The translations under genes were made by a program, and so were the position numbers. Below are positions 6,477-15,300 of a DNA stretch of 18,807 nt, piece by piece. The stretch comes from Clostridiales bacterium. GTDB lineage: Bacteria; Bacillota; Clostridia; Oscillospirales; Acutalibacteraceae. Numbering within the stretch: the first letter of the stretch is position 1; each line of letters begins with the position of its first letter. The notes beneath the pieces were generated by a model. That model saw only the letters and a program-made list of their open reading frames with translations. It did not search any database and was not told where the DNA came from. Location of the stretch: assembly GCA_019415925.1 (NCBI GenBank), contig DXYG01000049.1, positions 1 through 18,807 on the forward strand. The letters run 5' to 3'.

Positions 6477-8105
6477 TTAGTACATTCCGCCCATATCGGG
6501 TGATGCGGGAGCTGCGGGAGCGGCAGGCTCCTTGATGTCGGCAACAAGTGACTCTGTTGTGAGTACCATTGCTGCAACAGAAGAAGCGTTCTGGAGAGCT
6601 GAACGTGTTACCTTTGTCGGGTCAACGATACCTGCTGCTACCATATCTGTGTATTCCTCTGTAAGAGCGTTAAAGCCATAGCCAACCTTGTTAGCCTTCT
6701 TTACATTTTCTGCAATTACGCTGCCTTCAAGACCTGCGTTTGCGGCAATCTGACGGAGAGGCTCTTCAAGTGCCTTAAGAACAATCTTTGCACCTGTCTT
6801 AGCGTCGCCCTCAAGTGTATCAACATAAGCTGATACAGCAGGAATAGCGTTCATACAAGCGATACCACCGCCTGCAACGATGCCTTCTTCAACTGCTGCT
6901 TTTGTAGCTGCGAGTGCGTCCTCAATGCGGAGCTTCTTCTCCTTCATTTCAACTTCTGTAGCTGCACCAACCTTGATTACTGCTACGCCGCCTGCTAGCT
7001 TTGCAAGACGCTCCTGAAGCTTTTCACGGTCAAAGTCTGATGTTGTATTATCAATCTGCTGTCTGATCTGAGCAACTCTGCCCTTGATTGCGTCCTTGTC
7101 GCCTGAACCGTCAACGATGATTGTGTTTTCCTTTTCAACCTTAACCTGACGAGCTGTACCGAGCTGGTCAACTGTTGTATCCTTAAGCTCAAGACCGAGG
7201 TCGGAAGTGATTACTGTACCGCCTGTAAGAATTGCGATATCCTGAAGCATTTCTTTTCTTCTGTCACCAAATCCGGGAGCCTTTACTGCAACGCAAGTGA
7301 ATGTACCACGGAGCTTATTGAGAACGAGAGTTGTGAGTGCCTCGCCCTCAACGTCTTCTGCGATGATGAGGAGCTTTCTGCCTGACTGTACTACCTGCTC
7401 AAGGAGAGGAAGAATTTCCTGTGTTGTTGAAATCTTCTTGTCTGTGATAAGAATGAGCGGATTGTCAAGCTCTGCTACCATTTTGTCTGTATCTGTTACC
7501 ATATAAGGAGCAATGTAGCCTCTGTCGAACATCATACCTTCAACAACTTCGCTGTAGGTTTCTGCTGTCTTTGACTCCTCAACAGTGATTACGCCGTCTG
7601 TTGTAACCTTATCCATTGCCTCTGCAATGAGCTTGCCGATAAATTCGTCCTGTGAAGAAACAGTTGCAACTCTCGCAATATCCTCTGTGCCGGCTACCTT
7701 CTGGCTGTTGTCCTTAACTGCCTTTACAGCAACCTCTACTGCGTCTGCGATACCCTTTTTAAGTACCATTGGATTAGCGCCTGCTGTTACGTTCTTCATA
7801 CCCTCTCTGATAAGAGCCTGAGCAAGAAGGGTAGCTGTTGTTGTACCGTCGCCTGCAACGTCGTTTGTCTTGATTGAAACTTCCTTTACAAGCTGTGCGC
7901 CCATATTTTCAAAGGGATCGTCAAGCTCGATTTCCTTTGCGATTGTAACACCGTCGTTTGTAATTAACGGAGCACCGAACTTCTTGTCGAGAACTACGTT
8001 TCTGCCCTTAGGTCCAAGTGTGATTTTTACTGTATCTGCAAGCTGGTCAATGCCCTTCATAAGAGCTTTTCTTGCTTCTTCACCGTATGCGATTTGTTTA
8101 GCCAT
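6477..8105 (-). CDS. groEL: Chaperonin GroEL (Hsp60)
   Basis: The 542-residue protein is the large chaperonin subunit. It forms a double heptameric ring that encloses unfolded proteins and, with ATP and GroES, lets them fold in the cytosol. All landmarks are present: the N-terminal AKQIAYGEEAR, the nucleotide-binding LGPKGRNVVLD and VAGDGTTTATLLAQ (with the essential Asp of the GDGTT motif), the VEEGIVAGGG signature in the second equatorial half, and a C-terminal tail rich in Ala/Pro/Gly/Met that ends PDMGGMY. Length is normal. The ATG at 8105 has GGAGGT 8 bases ahead. It lies 32 bases after groES in a heat-shock operon controlled by CIRCE. Nothing is unusual apart from a short tail without the long GGM repeat seen in E. 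coli. Confidence 0.98.
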   Translation of the reverse strand: MAKQIAYGEEARKALMKGIDQLADTVKITLGPKGRNVVLDKKFGAPLITNDGVTIAKEIELDDPFENMGAQLVKEVSIKTNDVAGDGTTTATLLAQALIREGMKNVTAGANPMVLKKGIADAVEVAVKAVKDNSQKVAGTEDIARVATVSSQDEFIGKLIAEAMDKVTTDGVITVEESKTAETYSEVVEGMMFDRGYIAPYMVTDTDKMVAELDNPLILITDKKISTTQEILPLLEQVVQSGRKLLIIAEDVEGEALTTLVLNKLRGTFTCVAVKAPGFGDRRKEMLQDIAILTGGTVITSDLGLELKDTTVDQLGTARQVKVEKENTIIVDGSGDKDAIKGRVAQIRQQIDNTTSDFDREKLQERLAKLAGGVAVIKVGAATEVEMKEKKLRIEDALAATKAAVEEGIVAGGGIACMNAIPAVSAYVDTLEGDAKTGAKIVLKALEEPLRQIAANAGLEGSVIAENVKKANKVGYGFNALTEEYTDMVAAGIVDPTKVTRSALQNASSVAAMVLTTESLVADIKEPAAPAAPASPDMGGMY

Positions 8106-8137
8106 AATTAATTACCTCCGATAAAAATACTTTACTG

Positions 8138-8422
8138 TTATTCAACTGTTGCAAGAATATCTGACTGACGAACGATTGTGTATTCTTCGCCGTCAAGCTT
8201 AACTTCTGTTCCTGCATACTTGCTTGCGATTACCTTGTCGCCAACCTTAACGTACATTTCAACTTCGTTTCCGTCAACGATTCCGCCGGGGCCAACTGCT
8301 ACAACAGTAGCAAACTGAGGCTTTTCCTGTGCTGCGGATGAAAGGATAATTCCGCTTTTGGTTTTTTCCTCAGCCTCTTCAACTTTTAATACTACTCTGT
8401 CAAGCAATGGTTTAATACTCAT
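8138..8422 (-). CDS. groES: Co-chaperonin GroES (Hsp10)
   Basis: The 94-residue GroES caps the GroEL cavity as a heptameric ring. The sequence starts IKPLLDRVVLKVEEAEEKTKSGIILSSAAQEKPQ, covering the core strand and the mobile loop that contacts GroEL, followed by VVAVGPG and KVGDKVIASKYAGTEVKLDGEEYTIVRQSDILA. Length and motifs are standard. It is the first gene of the groES-groEL operon, and its ribosome site (GGAGG) precedes the ATG at 8422. Confidence 0.98.
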   Translation of the reverse strand: MSIKPLLDRVVLKVEEAEEKTKSGIILSSAAQEKPQFATVVAVGPGGIVDGNEVEMYVKVGDKVIASKYAGTEVKLDGEEYTIVRQSDILATVE

Positions 8423-8466
8423 AATACAGCCTCCTGTAAAAATATAAAATATAGATTAGATTATTT

Positions 8467-8493
8467 TTAGCACTCTCACTTCCTGAGTGCTAA
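8467..8493 (-). promoter_or_regulatory. CIRCE operator (HrcA binding site)
   Basis: TTAGCACTC, nine bases, then GAGTGCTAA is a perfect match to the CIRCE consensus. It lies at or just after the predicted start of groES-groEL transcription, so HrcA repressor bound here would block initiation until heat shock. hrcA itself is not in the window. Confidence 0.97.
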
Positions 8494-8497
8494 TTAT

Positions 8498-8525
8498 ATT
8501 TTATACCATATTTTTGAAATGTCAA
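8498..8525 (-). promoter_or_regulatory. Sigma-A promoter of groES-groEL
   Basis: On the minus strand TTGACA (8525-8520) and TAAAAT (8503-8498) are 16 bases apart and lead straight into the CIRCE element, as expected for a heat-shock operon read by the housekeeping sigma factor. The A/T-rich stretch upstream of it (8526-8715) shows nothing further that I can identify. Confidence 0.8.
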
Positions 8526-8715
8526 GAGAAATTTGACTATTTTTGACCTTTATTTTTATAAACATAATTTTTTTAATGTACATATAGCTGATTTTCTTAC
8601 TGCTTATTAATTGTAAATCTTATCAACTCATATATTTTAGAAGAAAATAAATATAAGTTTTAAACAAATTAATTTGCAAATTAAATTATTTTGCTGTTAA
8701 TTATGCGAAATTGCA

Positions 8716-8744
8716 TTGACATTGAATTAAAAATATATTATTAT
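8716..8744 (+). promoter_or_regulatory. Sigma-A promoter of the small lipoprotein gene
   Basis: TTGACA at 8716-8721 and TATTAT at 8739-8744 are exactly 17 bases apart. Transcription would begin near 8751, giving a leader of about 36 bases before the ATG at 8787. This promoter lies inside the longer in-frame extension of the gene, which supports the later start. Confidence 0.8.
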
Positions 8745-8786
8745 TTATTTAATGATATAATAAAAAATTTGCAGGAGAAACAGAGT

Positions 8787-9260
8787 ATGAAAATCAAAAA
8801 AATTCTTTTAAAATTATTATGTGCTGCTATAATTGCCGCTATGTGTGTTGCAACAACTGCTTGTTCATCATCAAATTCTTCTTCAACACAGGTCAAGGTT
8901 CCTGCTGACGGATACCAGCTTCCGTATGAATATGATGACGGTTACAAAGCAAAGCTCAAAACAACCGACGATACTACATATCTTGTTACATCAACTGATT
9001 TAATCGGTAATAAGATTGTTTATTTCAAGACCGATAAGAGTGAGGACGAAGTAAGAAAATATTATGAAGATTACTTTGCAACACTTGAAGAAGTCAAGCT
9101 GAAAAACGAAAAAGATAAGACCCCGGGCTATTTTGATAAAGATAAAAGACTTATTATGTATAATCTTGTAGTCTGGACTGCCGACGGCAAGACAAACTAT
9201 CAGTTAAGCTGTGAGGCCTGTGATAATATTGCTGAGAGCAAAAACTGGGAAGCAAAATAA
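8787..9260 (+). CDS. Small putative lipoprotein, function unknown
   Basis: The 157-residue product starts MKIKKILLKLL, continues with a hydrophobic stretch and reaches TTAC followed by a Ser/Asn-rich linker (SSSNSSS). This is a lipoprotein signal peptide with a slightly atypical lipobox (Thr at -3); Cys26 would be lipidated and the protein anchored on the outer face of the membrane. The remainder, about 120 residues with a Lys/Asp-rich character and motifs such as GYQLPYEYDDGYKAKL and YYEDYFATLEEV, is not recognised. The start at 8787 is chosen because AGGAG (8773-8777) lies 9 bases before it and the promoter overlaps the longer in-frame option from 8691. It is a single gene flanked by the groES promoter and the terminator at 9277-9303. 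Confidence 0.75.
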   Translation: MKIKKILLKLLCAAIIAAMCVATTACSSSNSSSTQVKVPADGYQLPYEYDDGYKAKLKTTDDTTYLVTSTDLIGNKIVYFKTDKSEDEVRKYYEDYFATLEEVKLKNEKDKTPGYFDKDKRLIMYNLVVWTADGKTNYQLSCEACDNIAESKNWEAK

Positions 9261-9276
9261 AATATATACAAATATT

Positions 9277-9303
9277 AAAGCGGTCGAATTATGCGACCGC
9301 TTT
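9277..9303. terminator. Bidirectional terminator between convergent genes
   Basis: AAAGCGGTCG (9277-9286) and its perfect complement (9294-9303) form a 10-bp stem with a 7-base loop, T-rich on both flanks. It lies between the stop codons of the lipoprotein gene (+) and the ABC ATPase gene (-) and can serve both. Confidence 0.88.
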
Positions 9304-9310
9304 TGTCATT

Positions 9311-10111
9311 TTAATCTGCACTTAACAACATTCTGTCATTTTCAAGCTTTGAGCCGCTTATCTGTTCAAACTTCTGTAACAGATGCTCAACAGTTAATTT
9401 TTTCTTCTCTTCACCTGAAATATCAAGAATTATTTTACCTTCATTCATCATAATAAGACGGTTTCCGTGAGTGATTGCATCGTGCATATTATGAGTAATC
9501 ATCATAGCAGTAAGACCTTCATCGCTGATGATTTTATCAGAAAGGTCAAGCACCTTTGCGGCGGTAGCAGGGTCAAGAGCCGCTGTATGCTCGTCGAGCA
9601 AAAGGAGCTTCGGTGTTCTCAAAGACGCCATCAAAAGTGTAAGAGCCTGTCTTTGTCCGCCCGAAAGCAAACCAACCTTTGTGGTCATTCTGTCTTCAAG
9701 GCCAAGACCGAGTGTTGACAGCTTTTCACGGAACATTGCCTTTTCGGCTGAAGTTGTTCCCCATCTTAAGGTTCTGTTTTTTCCGCGCCTGTAAGCTAAT
9801 GCAAGGTTTTCCACAATCTGCATATCGGGTGCAGTACCCATCATCGGGTCCTGAAATACTCTGCCGATAAACTTTGCCCTTTTGTGCTCCTTTAAGCCTG
9901 TGATATTGACTCCGTCAAGGTAGATACTTCCGTTATCAACAGGCCACACACCCGTTATTGCGTTCATAAGGGTAGACTTTCCTGCGCCGTTACCGCCGAT
10001 TATTGTTACAAAATCTCCCTTTTCAAGGTGGAGCGAAACGCCGGTTAAAGCCTTTTTCTCATTTATTGTACCGGGGTTAAAAGTTTTTTCAATTTTATTT
10101 ATTCTCAGCAT
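9311..10111 (-). CDS. ABC transporter ATPase (TrpZ-like)
   Basis: This 266-residue ABC ATPase powers import of the ligand captured by the binding protein of the same operon. It shows Walker A GGNGAGKST (39-47), the Q-loop Gln87, signature LSGGQ (149-153), Walker B LLLLDE (169-174), a D-loop ALDP and an H-loop in MMITHNMH. Its start, LRINKIEKTFNPGTINEKKAL, is typical of the ATPases paired with ABC_sub_bind (PF04392) binding proteins, including the TrpZ of streptococcal tryptophan importers. It is the last gene of the operon; its ATG lies 17 bases inside the permease gene, with GAGGGG upstream. The protein acts at the inner face of the membrane as a dimer. Confidence 0.9.
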   Translation of the reverse strand: MLRINKIEKTFNPGTINEKKALTGVSLHLEKGDFVTIIGGNGAGKSTLMNAITGVWPVDNGSIYLDGVNITGLKEHKRAKFIGRVFQDPMMGTAPDMQIVENLALAYRRGKNRTLRWGTTSAEKAMFREKLSTLGLGLEDRMTTKVGLLSGGQRQALTLLMASLRTPKLLLLDEHTAALDPATAAKVLDLSDKIISDEGLTAMMITHNMHDAITHGNRLIMMNEGKIILDISGEEKKKLTVEHLLQKFEQISGSKLENDRMLLSAD

Positions 10112-11063
10112 CTAACTTTTCCCCTCTCTTCTTTGCAAGCTTGAATGAGCTTTTTTTCTGTCCCTTAAGGTAAGGTACTGCAAGGAACAGTGCTACTATT
10201 ACGGCTGTAAACAGCTTTAAGTCGTTTGAATCGAGCTTCAGCCAGAGTACTATTGAAATTACAATATAGTAAACTACTCCGCCAAGAACGACAAACGTAA
10301 GCTTTCCCCAGAAATTGAGGTGTTTGCCAAGGAGTGCAAGACCGATTACCTCACCGATAATTACTGCTGCAAGACCGATTACGATTGCACCTCTGCCCAT
10401 ATTGATATCAACATAGCCCTGGAACTGCGACATAAGTCCGCCCGAAAGAGCAACAAGGGCATTGGAAAGTGCAAGACCGATTATTTTCATATTATTAATG
10501 TTAATTCCCTGTGCACTGCTCATTGAATGGTTACTGCCTGTTGCACGAAGAGCAGAGCCTTGTTCTGTTCCGAAATACCAGTAGAGGAGCAGAATTATTG
10601 CAATTGCAAAAATAGCCGTTACTAATATAGCCATCGGAATATTGCCAAGCGTAACATACAAATCTGTTTCGCCGAAATTGAAAGACTTGTTTGCTGACAT
10701 ACCCATTATTCTTAAGTTAATGGAATATAACGCAAGCTGAGTAAGTATACCTGAAAGAATTGCAGGAATACCGAGCTTTGTATGCAAAAGTCCTGTTACT
10801 GCGCCTGCGGCAAGTCCTGCAAGAACTGCTATAAACAGGCACGACCACATAGGAAATCCTGCAATTTTAAGCATAACGGTAACTGCACCGCCTGTTGTAA
10901 ACGAGCCGTCAACCGTCAAGTCGGCTATGTCGAGTATTCTGAATGTTATGTAAACACCGAGCGCCATTATGCCCCAGATTATTCCCTGGGCAATAGCACC
11001 GGGCATACTTCCGAGAAGATTCATCGGATTTAATGATGCAAAATAAGAAAGTATAGATTCCAC
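10095..11063 (-). CDS. ABC transporter permease (TrpY-like, branched-chain type)
   Basis: The 322-residue integral membrane protein has about eight to nine hydrophobic segments and motifs of the BPD_transp_2 permease group (GIIWGIMALGVYITFRILDIADLTVDGSF, ALSGGLMSQFQG). It forms the channel for the imported ligand. The start is placed at GTG 11063, with AAAGGG (11074-11079) 9 bases upstream; the longer in-frame possibility back to 11135 begins with TTG inside a hairpin and adds a non-membrane segment, so it is unlikely. It lies between the binding-protein gene and the ATPase gene, overlapping the latter. Confidence 0.85.
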   Translation of the reverse strand: MESILSYFASLNPMNLLGSMPGAIAQGIIWGIMALGVYITFRILDIADLTVDGSFTTGGAVTVMLKIAGFPMWSCLFIAVLAGLAAGAVTGLLHTKLGIPAILSGILTQLALYSINLRIMGMSANKSFNFGETDLYVTLGNIPMAILVTAIFAIAIILLLYWYFGTEQGSALRATGSNHSMSSAQGININNMKIIGLALSNALVALSGGLMSQFQGYVDINMGRGAIVIGLAAVIIGEVIGLALLGKHLNFWGKLTFVVLGGVVYYIVISIVLWLKLDSNDLKLFTAVIVALFLAVPYLKGQKKSSFKLAKKRGEKLDAENK

Positions 11064-11121
11064 AAGTATTATCCCTTTATTTTTTATTTCAATTAAAATA
11101 TTATCCCTATTAACACAATCA

Positions 11122-11163
11122 AGGGGCTGTCTCAAAGCAAGCTAATGCTTTGAGATAGTCCCT
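11122..11163 (-). repeat. Intercistronic 18-bp hairpin in the ABC operon
   Basis: The arms 11122-11139 and 11146-11163 pair along 18 bases (two G-U on the RNA) around a 6-base loop. It lies between the stop codon of the binding protein (11186) and the start of the permease (11063). A T-tract after it on the minus strand is poor (CCCCTTGATTG), so it is more likely a partial terminator or an mRNA stabiliser that favours expression of the binding protein than a full terminator. The GGGGCTGTCTCAAAG motif resembles hairpins and inverted-repeat ends scattered through clostridial genomes, which would make it a small palindromic repeat; one copy is seen here. Confidence 0.7.
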
Positions 11164-11185
11164 AAAAATCAATTAGATTTTAAAA

Positions 11186-12202
11186 TTATTCAGCTGCAAT
11201 TGCCTCGTAATCGTCAGGTACCTTGATGCCGAGAGTTTTACAGATTTCTTCATTGTACTTCTTTGTGAATTTAGGTGCACTCTGAATTTCCATTTTGCTG
11301 ATGTCAGCGCCGTTTACGAGAATGTCATAAGCCATTTCGCCTGTTTTCTGACCAAGGTCATAGTAGCTGATTGAAAGTGTTGCAACACCGCAGCCTGCGC
11401 AGATGCCTTCTTCGCCTGCAACAATCGGGATTTTCTTTTCAAGAGCTACGTTATTGATTGCCTTTGTGCAGGAAGCGGCTGTGTTATCTGTAGGAATGTA
11501 GAGTACATCACTTTCACTGCAAGCAGTTGTTGTTACTGAAGCAACATCGTTTGAGTCAGAGAATGTGTATGTTTTAACCTCATATCCAAAATCTTTAAGA
11601 TAGCCTGTGATTGTATCTGCCTGATAAATTGAGTTAGGCTCACTTGAGCAGTAAACGATACCAACCTTTTTAGCATCGGGGAAAAGCTCCTTGAGCATTT
11701 CTGCCTGTCCATCAAGAGGTGCAAGGTCAGAAGTGCCTGAAATGTTAGCACCTGTTGTGCCCTTCCAATCGCTGATATTAAGAGCAGTTGCGTAATCTGT
11801 AACAGATGTACCGAGAATCGGAATGTCCTTTGTTGATGACATAGCAGCCTGAAGAGCAGGAGTTGCATTTGCAAGAATCAAATCAACCTTGCTTGTAACA
11901 AACTGGTTGCAGATAGTTGAGCAGGTTGCTGAGTCACCTGCAGCATTTTTCTCATCAAATGTAACCTTATCTTCGCCGAGTAACTCAGTAAGCTTATCTT
12001 TAAAGCCCTTTGTTGCAGCATCCAGAGCGTCGTGCTGAACGAGCTGACAGATACCGATGTTGTAAACCTTGTCGGCATCAGCCTTATTTGAACTGCCCGA
12101 AGCTTCGCTTGAAGAACTTGATGAACCGCCGCAGCCTACGAGTGCAAACGACATTGTAAGAGCTGCAAGTAAAACAGCTAATATTTTTTTAGACTTTTTC
12201 AT
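11186..12202 (-). CDS. ABC transporter substrate-binding lipoprotein (TrpX-like)
   Basis: The 338-residue extracellular lipoprotein captures the ligand. MKKSKKILAVLLAALTMSFA is followed by LVGC, a good lipobox with lipidated Cys24, and a Ser-rich linker. The mature part begins VYNIGICQLVQHDALDAATKGF and contains NATPALQAAM, PILGTSVTDYATAL, GIVYCSSEPNS and GVATLSISYYDLGQKTGEMA, the pattern of the ABC_sub_bind family (PF04392), which in streptococci binds tryptophan or tyrosine. The ligand in this organism is inferred only from that family. AGGAGG precedes the ATG at 12202. It is the first gene of the importer operon and has its own promoter at 12270-12298. Confidence 0.88.
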   Translation of the reverse strand: MKKSKKILAVLLAALTMSFALVGCGGSSSSSSEASGSSNKADADKVYNIGICQLVQHDALDAATKGFKDKLTELLGEDKVTFDEKNAAGDSATCSTICNQFVTSKVDLILANATPALQAAMSSTKDIPILGTSVTDYATALNISDWKGTTGANISGTSDLAPLDGQAEMLKELFPDAKKVGIVYCSSEPNSIYQADTITGYLKDFGYEVKTYTFSDSNDVASVTTTACSESDVLYIPTDNTAASCTKAINNVALEKKIPIVAGEEGICAGCGVATLSISYYDLGQKTGEMAYDILVNGADISKMEIQSAPKFTKKYNEEICKTLGIKVPDDYEAIAAE

Positions 12203-12233
12203 AAATTTTCCTCCTAAATGCTTTTATGCTTTT

Positions 12234-12255
12234 ACACTTTTATGTGTTAAAGTGT
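12234..12255 (-). promoter_or_regulatory. Leader inverted repeat ahead of the ABC importer operon
   Basis: ACACTTT (12234-12240) and AAAGTGT (12249-12255) form a 7-bp inverted repeat with an 8-base spacer inside the leader of the importer operon, just downstream of the predicted transcription start. A tandem TGCTTTTA motif adjoins it. It could be a repressor site or a weak leader hairpin. There is no T-box or riboswitch-sized leader here. Confidence 0.35.
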
Positions 12256-12269
12256 TTTTTACAAATAGT

Positions 12270-12298
12270 ATTATACAACATATAACTTTACTTTTCAA
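12270..12298 (-). promoter_or_regulatory. Sigma-A promoter of the ABC importer operon
   Basis: On the minus strand TTGAAA (12298-12293) and TATAAT (12275-12270) are 17 bases apart, a strong sigma-A promoter. Transcription would start near 12263, leaving a leader of about 60 bases before the ATG at 12202. Confidence 0.82.
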
Positions 12299-12350
12299 TA
12301 GTTTTGCTAATATTCATTAAATGTAAATAATTTGAAATAATAATTTTTGT

Positions 12351-15300
12351 CTATTTTGTCGCTACGTTTTTATCTCCGAGCTGAAAATTGAGCTCTTTTA
12401 TCATTACATCATTAAGTGAAACCCACATAGACGAGGGTGCTTTTACCTTTCTGTTCGAGTTTGTAAGATAAAAAATGACCGGTGTGGGTCCTTCAAAAAT
12501 ATCGAGCACACGCTTTGCCTTAAAATAAAGCTCGGTGTTTAAATCGTCAATACGAATATACAATGCAGACGGTTTTGCATTGACAGGCTTTGCAGGTATA
12601 TTACGTGCCTGCTGTCCTGCATTGATTGCAAAACTGTTGCTTTTACATTCCTCATTCGAGCGAGCCTTTTCGATTGAATCGCAAATAAGCTTTGGCTCTT
12701 CGTTTTCTTTAAAATTCAGCGTTCCACGAATTAAAATTGCGTTACCGTCACTTAAATTTAAAGCGTACTTTTCATAGACATTCGGAAAAACAACAGCCTC
12801 CATTGAGCCGTATCTGTCCTCAATATTCACAAAAGCCATCATTTTATTGTTCTTTGTAAGCTGAGTTTTAACCTTTGAAACGATGCAGACAAGCGACACC
12901 TTTTTGCCGTCAAAATAGAGTCCCGAATCATTTGAAATAATCTCGCCCGTTCTGTCGGCTTTAATTATACGTGAAAATTCGGTGTAATCGTCCATAGGGT
13001 GACCGCTTAAATACATTCCTGCAATTTCATTTTCCATATGCAGAAGCTCATTTTTCGGGAATTCATCCATATCAGGTATTTCAGGCTCGGAAGAGGTTTT
13101 CTGAGCTTCTCCTCCCAAATCAAAAAACGAAATCTGTCCGCCCATATTGCGCTTAGATTCGTAATCCAAATCGTCAAGAACTGTTTTGCTTACTGCAAGG
13201 AGTTGTCTGCGGTTTGCACCGAGAGTATCGAAAGCTCCGCATTTTATAAGGCTTTCAATTGCTCTGCTGTTCATATTTCTGCCGTAAAGACGTTTGCAGA
13301 AATCATAAAATGATTTATAAGGCTTATATCTTCTTTCAGCAATAATTTCATCAATAAACTGTCTTCCGAGGTTTTTTATTGCAAGCAAGCCGTAGCGGAT
13401 ATTCCCGCCAATTACGGAAAATCCATGATTACTTTCGTTTACATCGGGCGGAAGGACTTTGATTCCTAACCGCTGACATTCGCCTATATATACAGCCATT
13501 TTGTTCTGATTATCAAGTACGCTCGACAGCAGAGCCGCCATATATTCACGTGGGTAGTAGCACTTAAGCCACGCTGTTTTATAGGATATTGAAGCATATG
13601 CCGCTGCGTGGGATTTATTGAAAGCGTAGGATGCAAAGCTTTCCATTTCATCATAAATGGAATTTGCGGTCTTTTCGTCAATACCACGTCTTATGCAGCC
13701 GTCAACAACAATATTGCCGTTTTCATCGGTAAGACCGTGAATGAAAATGTTTCTTTCCTTTTCCATTACGGCGTGCTTTTTCTTGCTCATTGCACGGCGC
13801 ACAATGTCTGCTCGTCCGAGACTGTAGCCTGCAAGAGTACGGAAAATCTGCATTACCTGTTCCTGATAGACAATACAGCCGTAGGTTACTTCAAGAATTT
13901 CTTTGAGCATTGGGTGCTTATAGCGTATATGCGACGGGTTGTGTCGGCAGTCAATGTAGGTGGGGATACTGTCCATAGGTCCGGGACGGTAAAGAGAAAG
14001 TACGGCAATCAAATCCTCAACGCTGTCGGGTTTTAGCTGGGTAAGCACGTTGCGCATACCCTGACTTTCAAACTGGAACACACCCTCGGTATAGCCTTTT
14101 GAAATCATCTTAAAGACATTTTCATCATTTTCCCTTACATTTTCGGGATTGTATTCCGGGTGATTGTGGTTTATAAGCTTTTCTGCATCATCAATTACAG
14201 TTAAGTTGCGCAGTCCGAGAAAATCCATTTTGAGCAGACCGAGCTCTTCAAGGGTTGTCATAGTAAACTGCGTAACGACGTTATCGTCATTTTTAGAAAG
14301 CGGTACATAGTCGGAAACAGGCTTGTCGGTAATTACAACACCTGCGGCGTGCATTGTGGCGTGGCGAGGCATTCCCTCAATACTCATTGCAATATCGAGT
14401 AGATTTTTAGTCTGCTCGTCCTCGCTGTAGCGTTTATTAAGCTCTGAACTGATTTTGAGTGCCTTTTCAATTGTTATGTTGAGCTCCATTGGAACGAGCT
14501 TTGCAATTACGTCAACCGTTGCGTACGGAATTGCAAGCGCTCTGCCGACATCACGAATTGCACCCCTTGCCGCCATTGTTCCGAAAGAGATAATCTGGGC
14601 AACGTGGTCTTCGCCGTACTTACGAACCACGTAGTCTATTACCTCTCCCCTGCGTTCCTTGCAGAAGTCAATATCAAAATCGGGCATACTGACACGTTCT
14701 GGGTTTAAAAAGCGTTCAAAAAGCAGATTGTATTTTATCGGGTCAATTGCAGTAATTCCGATACAGTAGGCGCAAAGCGAACCTGCACCGGAGCCTCTGC
14801 CGGGTCCTACCGGAATCCCGTTTGACTTTGCATACCGGACAAAGTCGTTTACGATTAAATAATAATCGACAAAACCCATTTTTGAAACTGTGCTTATTTC
14901 GTATTCAAGTCGGTCAATAAGGCTTTGGTCGGGATTTTCGCCGTAGTGCTTGTACAGTCCCTTGTAGCAATTTCTTCTGAAATATTCAAGATGGTCTTCG
15001 TTGTTCGGAACGTCAAAACGTGGAAGCTTGCGAACACCGAATTCAAACTCTACGTTGCATCTGTCTGCAATTTTCTGTGTATTCTCAATTGCCTGCGGAT
15101 ATTTCGGGAAAAGCTCACGCATTTCTTCTTCGGTTTTCAGATAGAACTCGTTGGTCTGAAACTCCATTCTGTCGTTGTCGTTGATTGTACGGTTAGTCTG
15201 AATACAGAGTAAAATATTGTGTGTTTTGCTGTCCTCTTTTTCAATGTAGTGACTGTCGTTCGTTGCGACAATATCTACACCGATTTCGTCTGCTATGCGC

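Noticed and set aside
6995..8124. Open frames antisense to or out of frame with groEL
   Set aside because: They are shadows of a highly conserved gene: biased codon use keeps other frames open, and none has a ribosome site or a recognisable domain.
8691..8786. N-terminal extension of the small lipoprotein gene
   Set aside because: The strong promoter 8716-8744 lies inside it, no ribosome site precedes it, and the signal peptide begins at the ATG at 8787.
11064..11135. Permease start at 11135
   Set aside because: The TTG lies inside the 18-bp hairpin and the added residues are not membrane-like. GTG at 11063 has a well placed AAAGGG.
12203..12262. T-box or riboswitch for the TrpX-like importer
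   Set aside because: The leader is only about 60 bases, with no T-box motif and no terminator/antiterminator pair; only a 7-bp inverted repeat is present.
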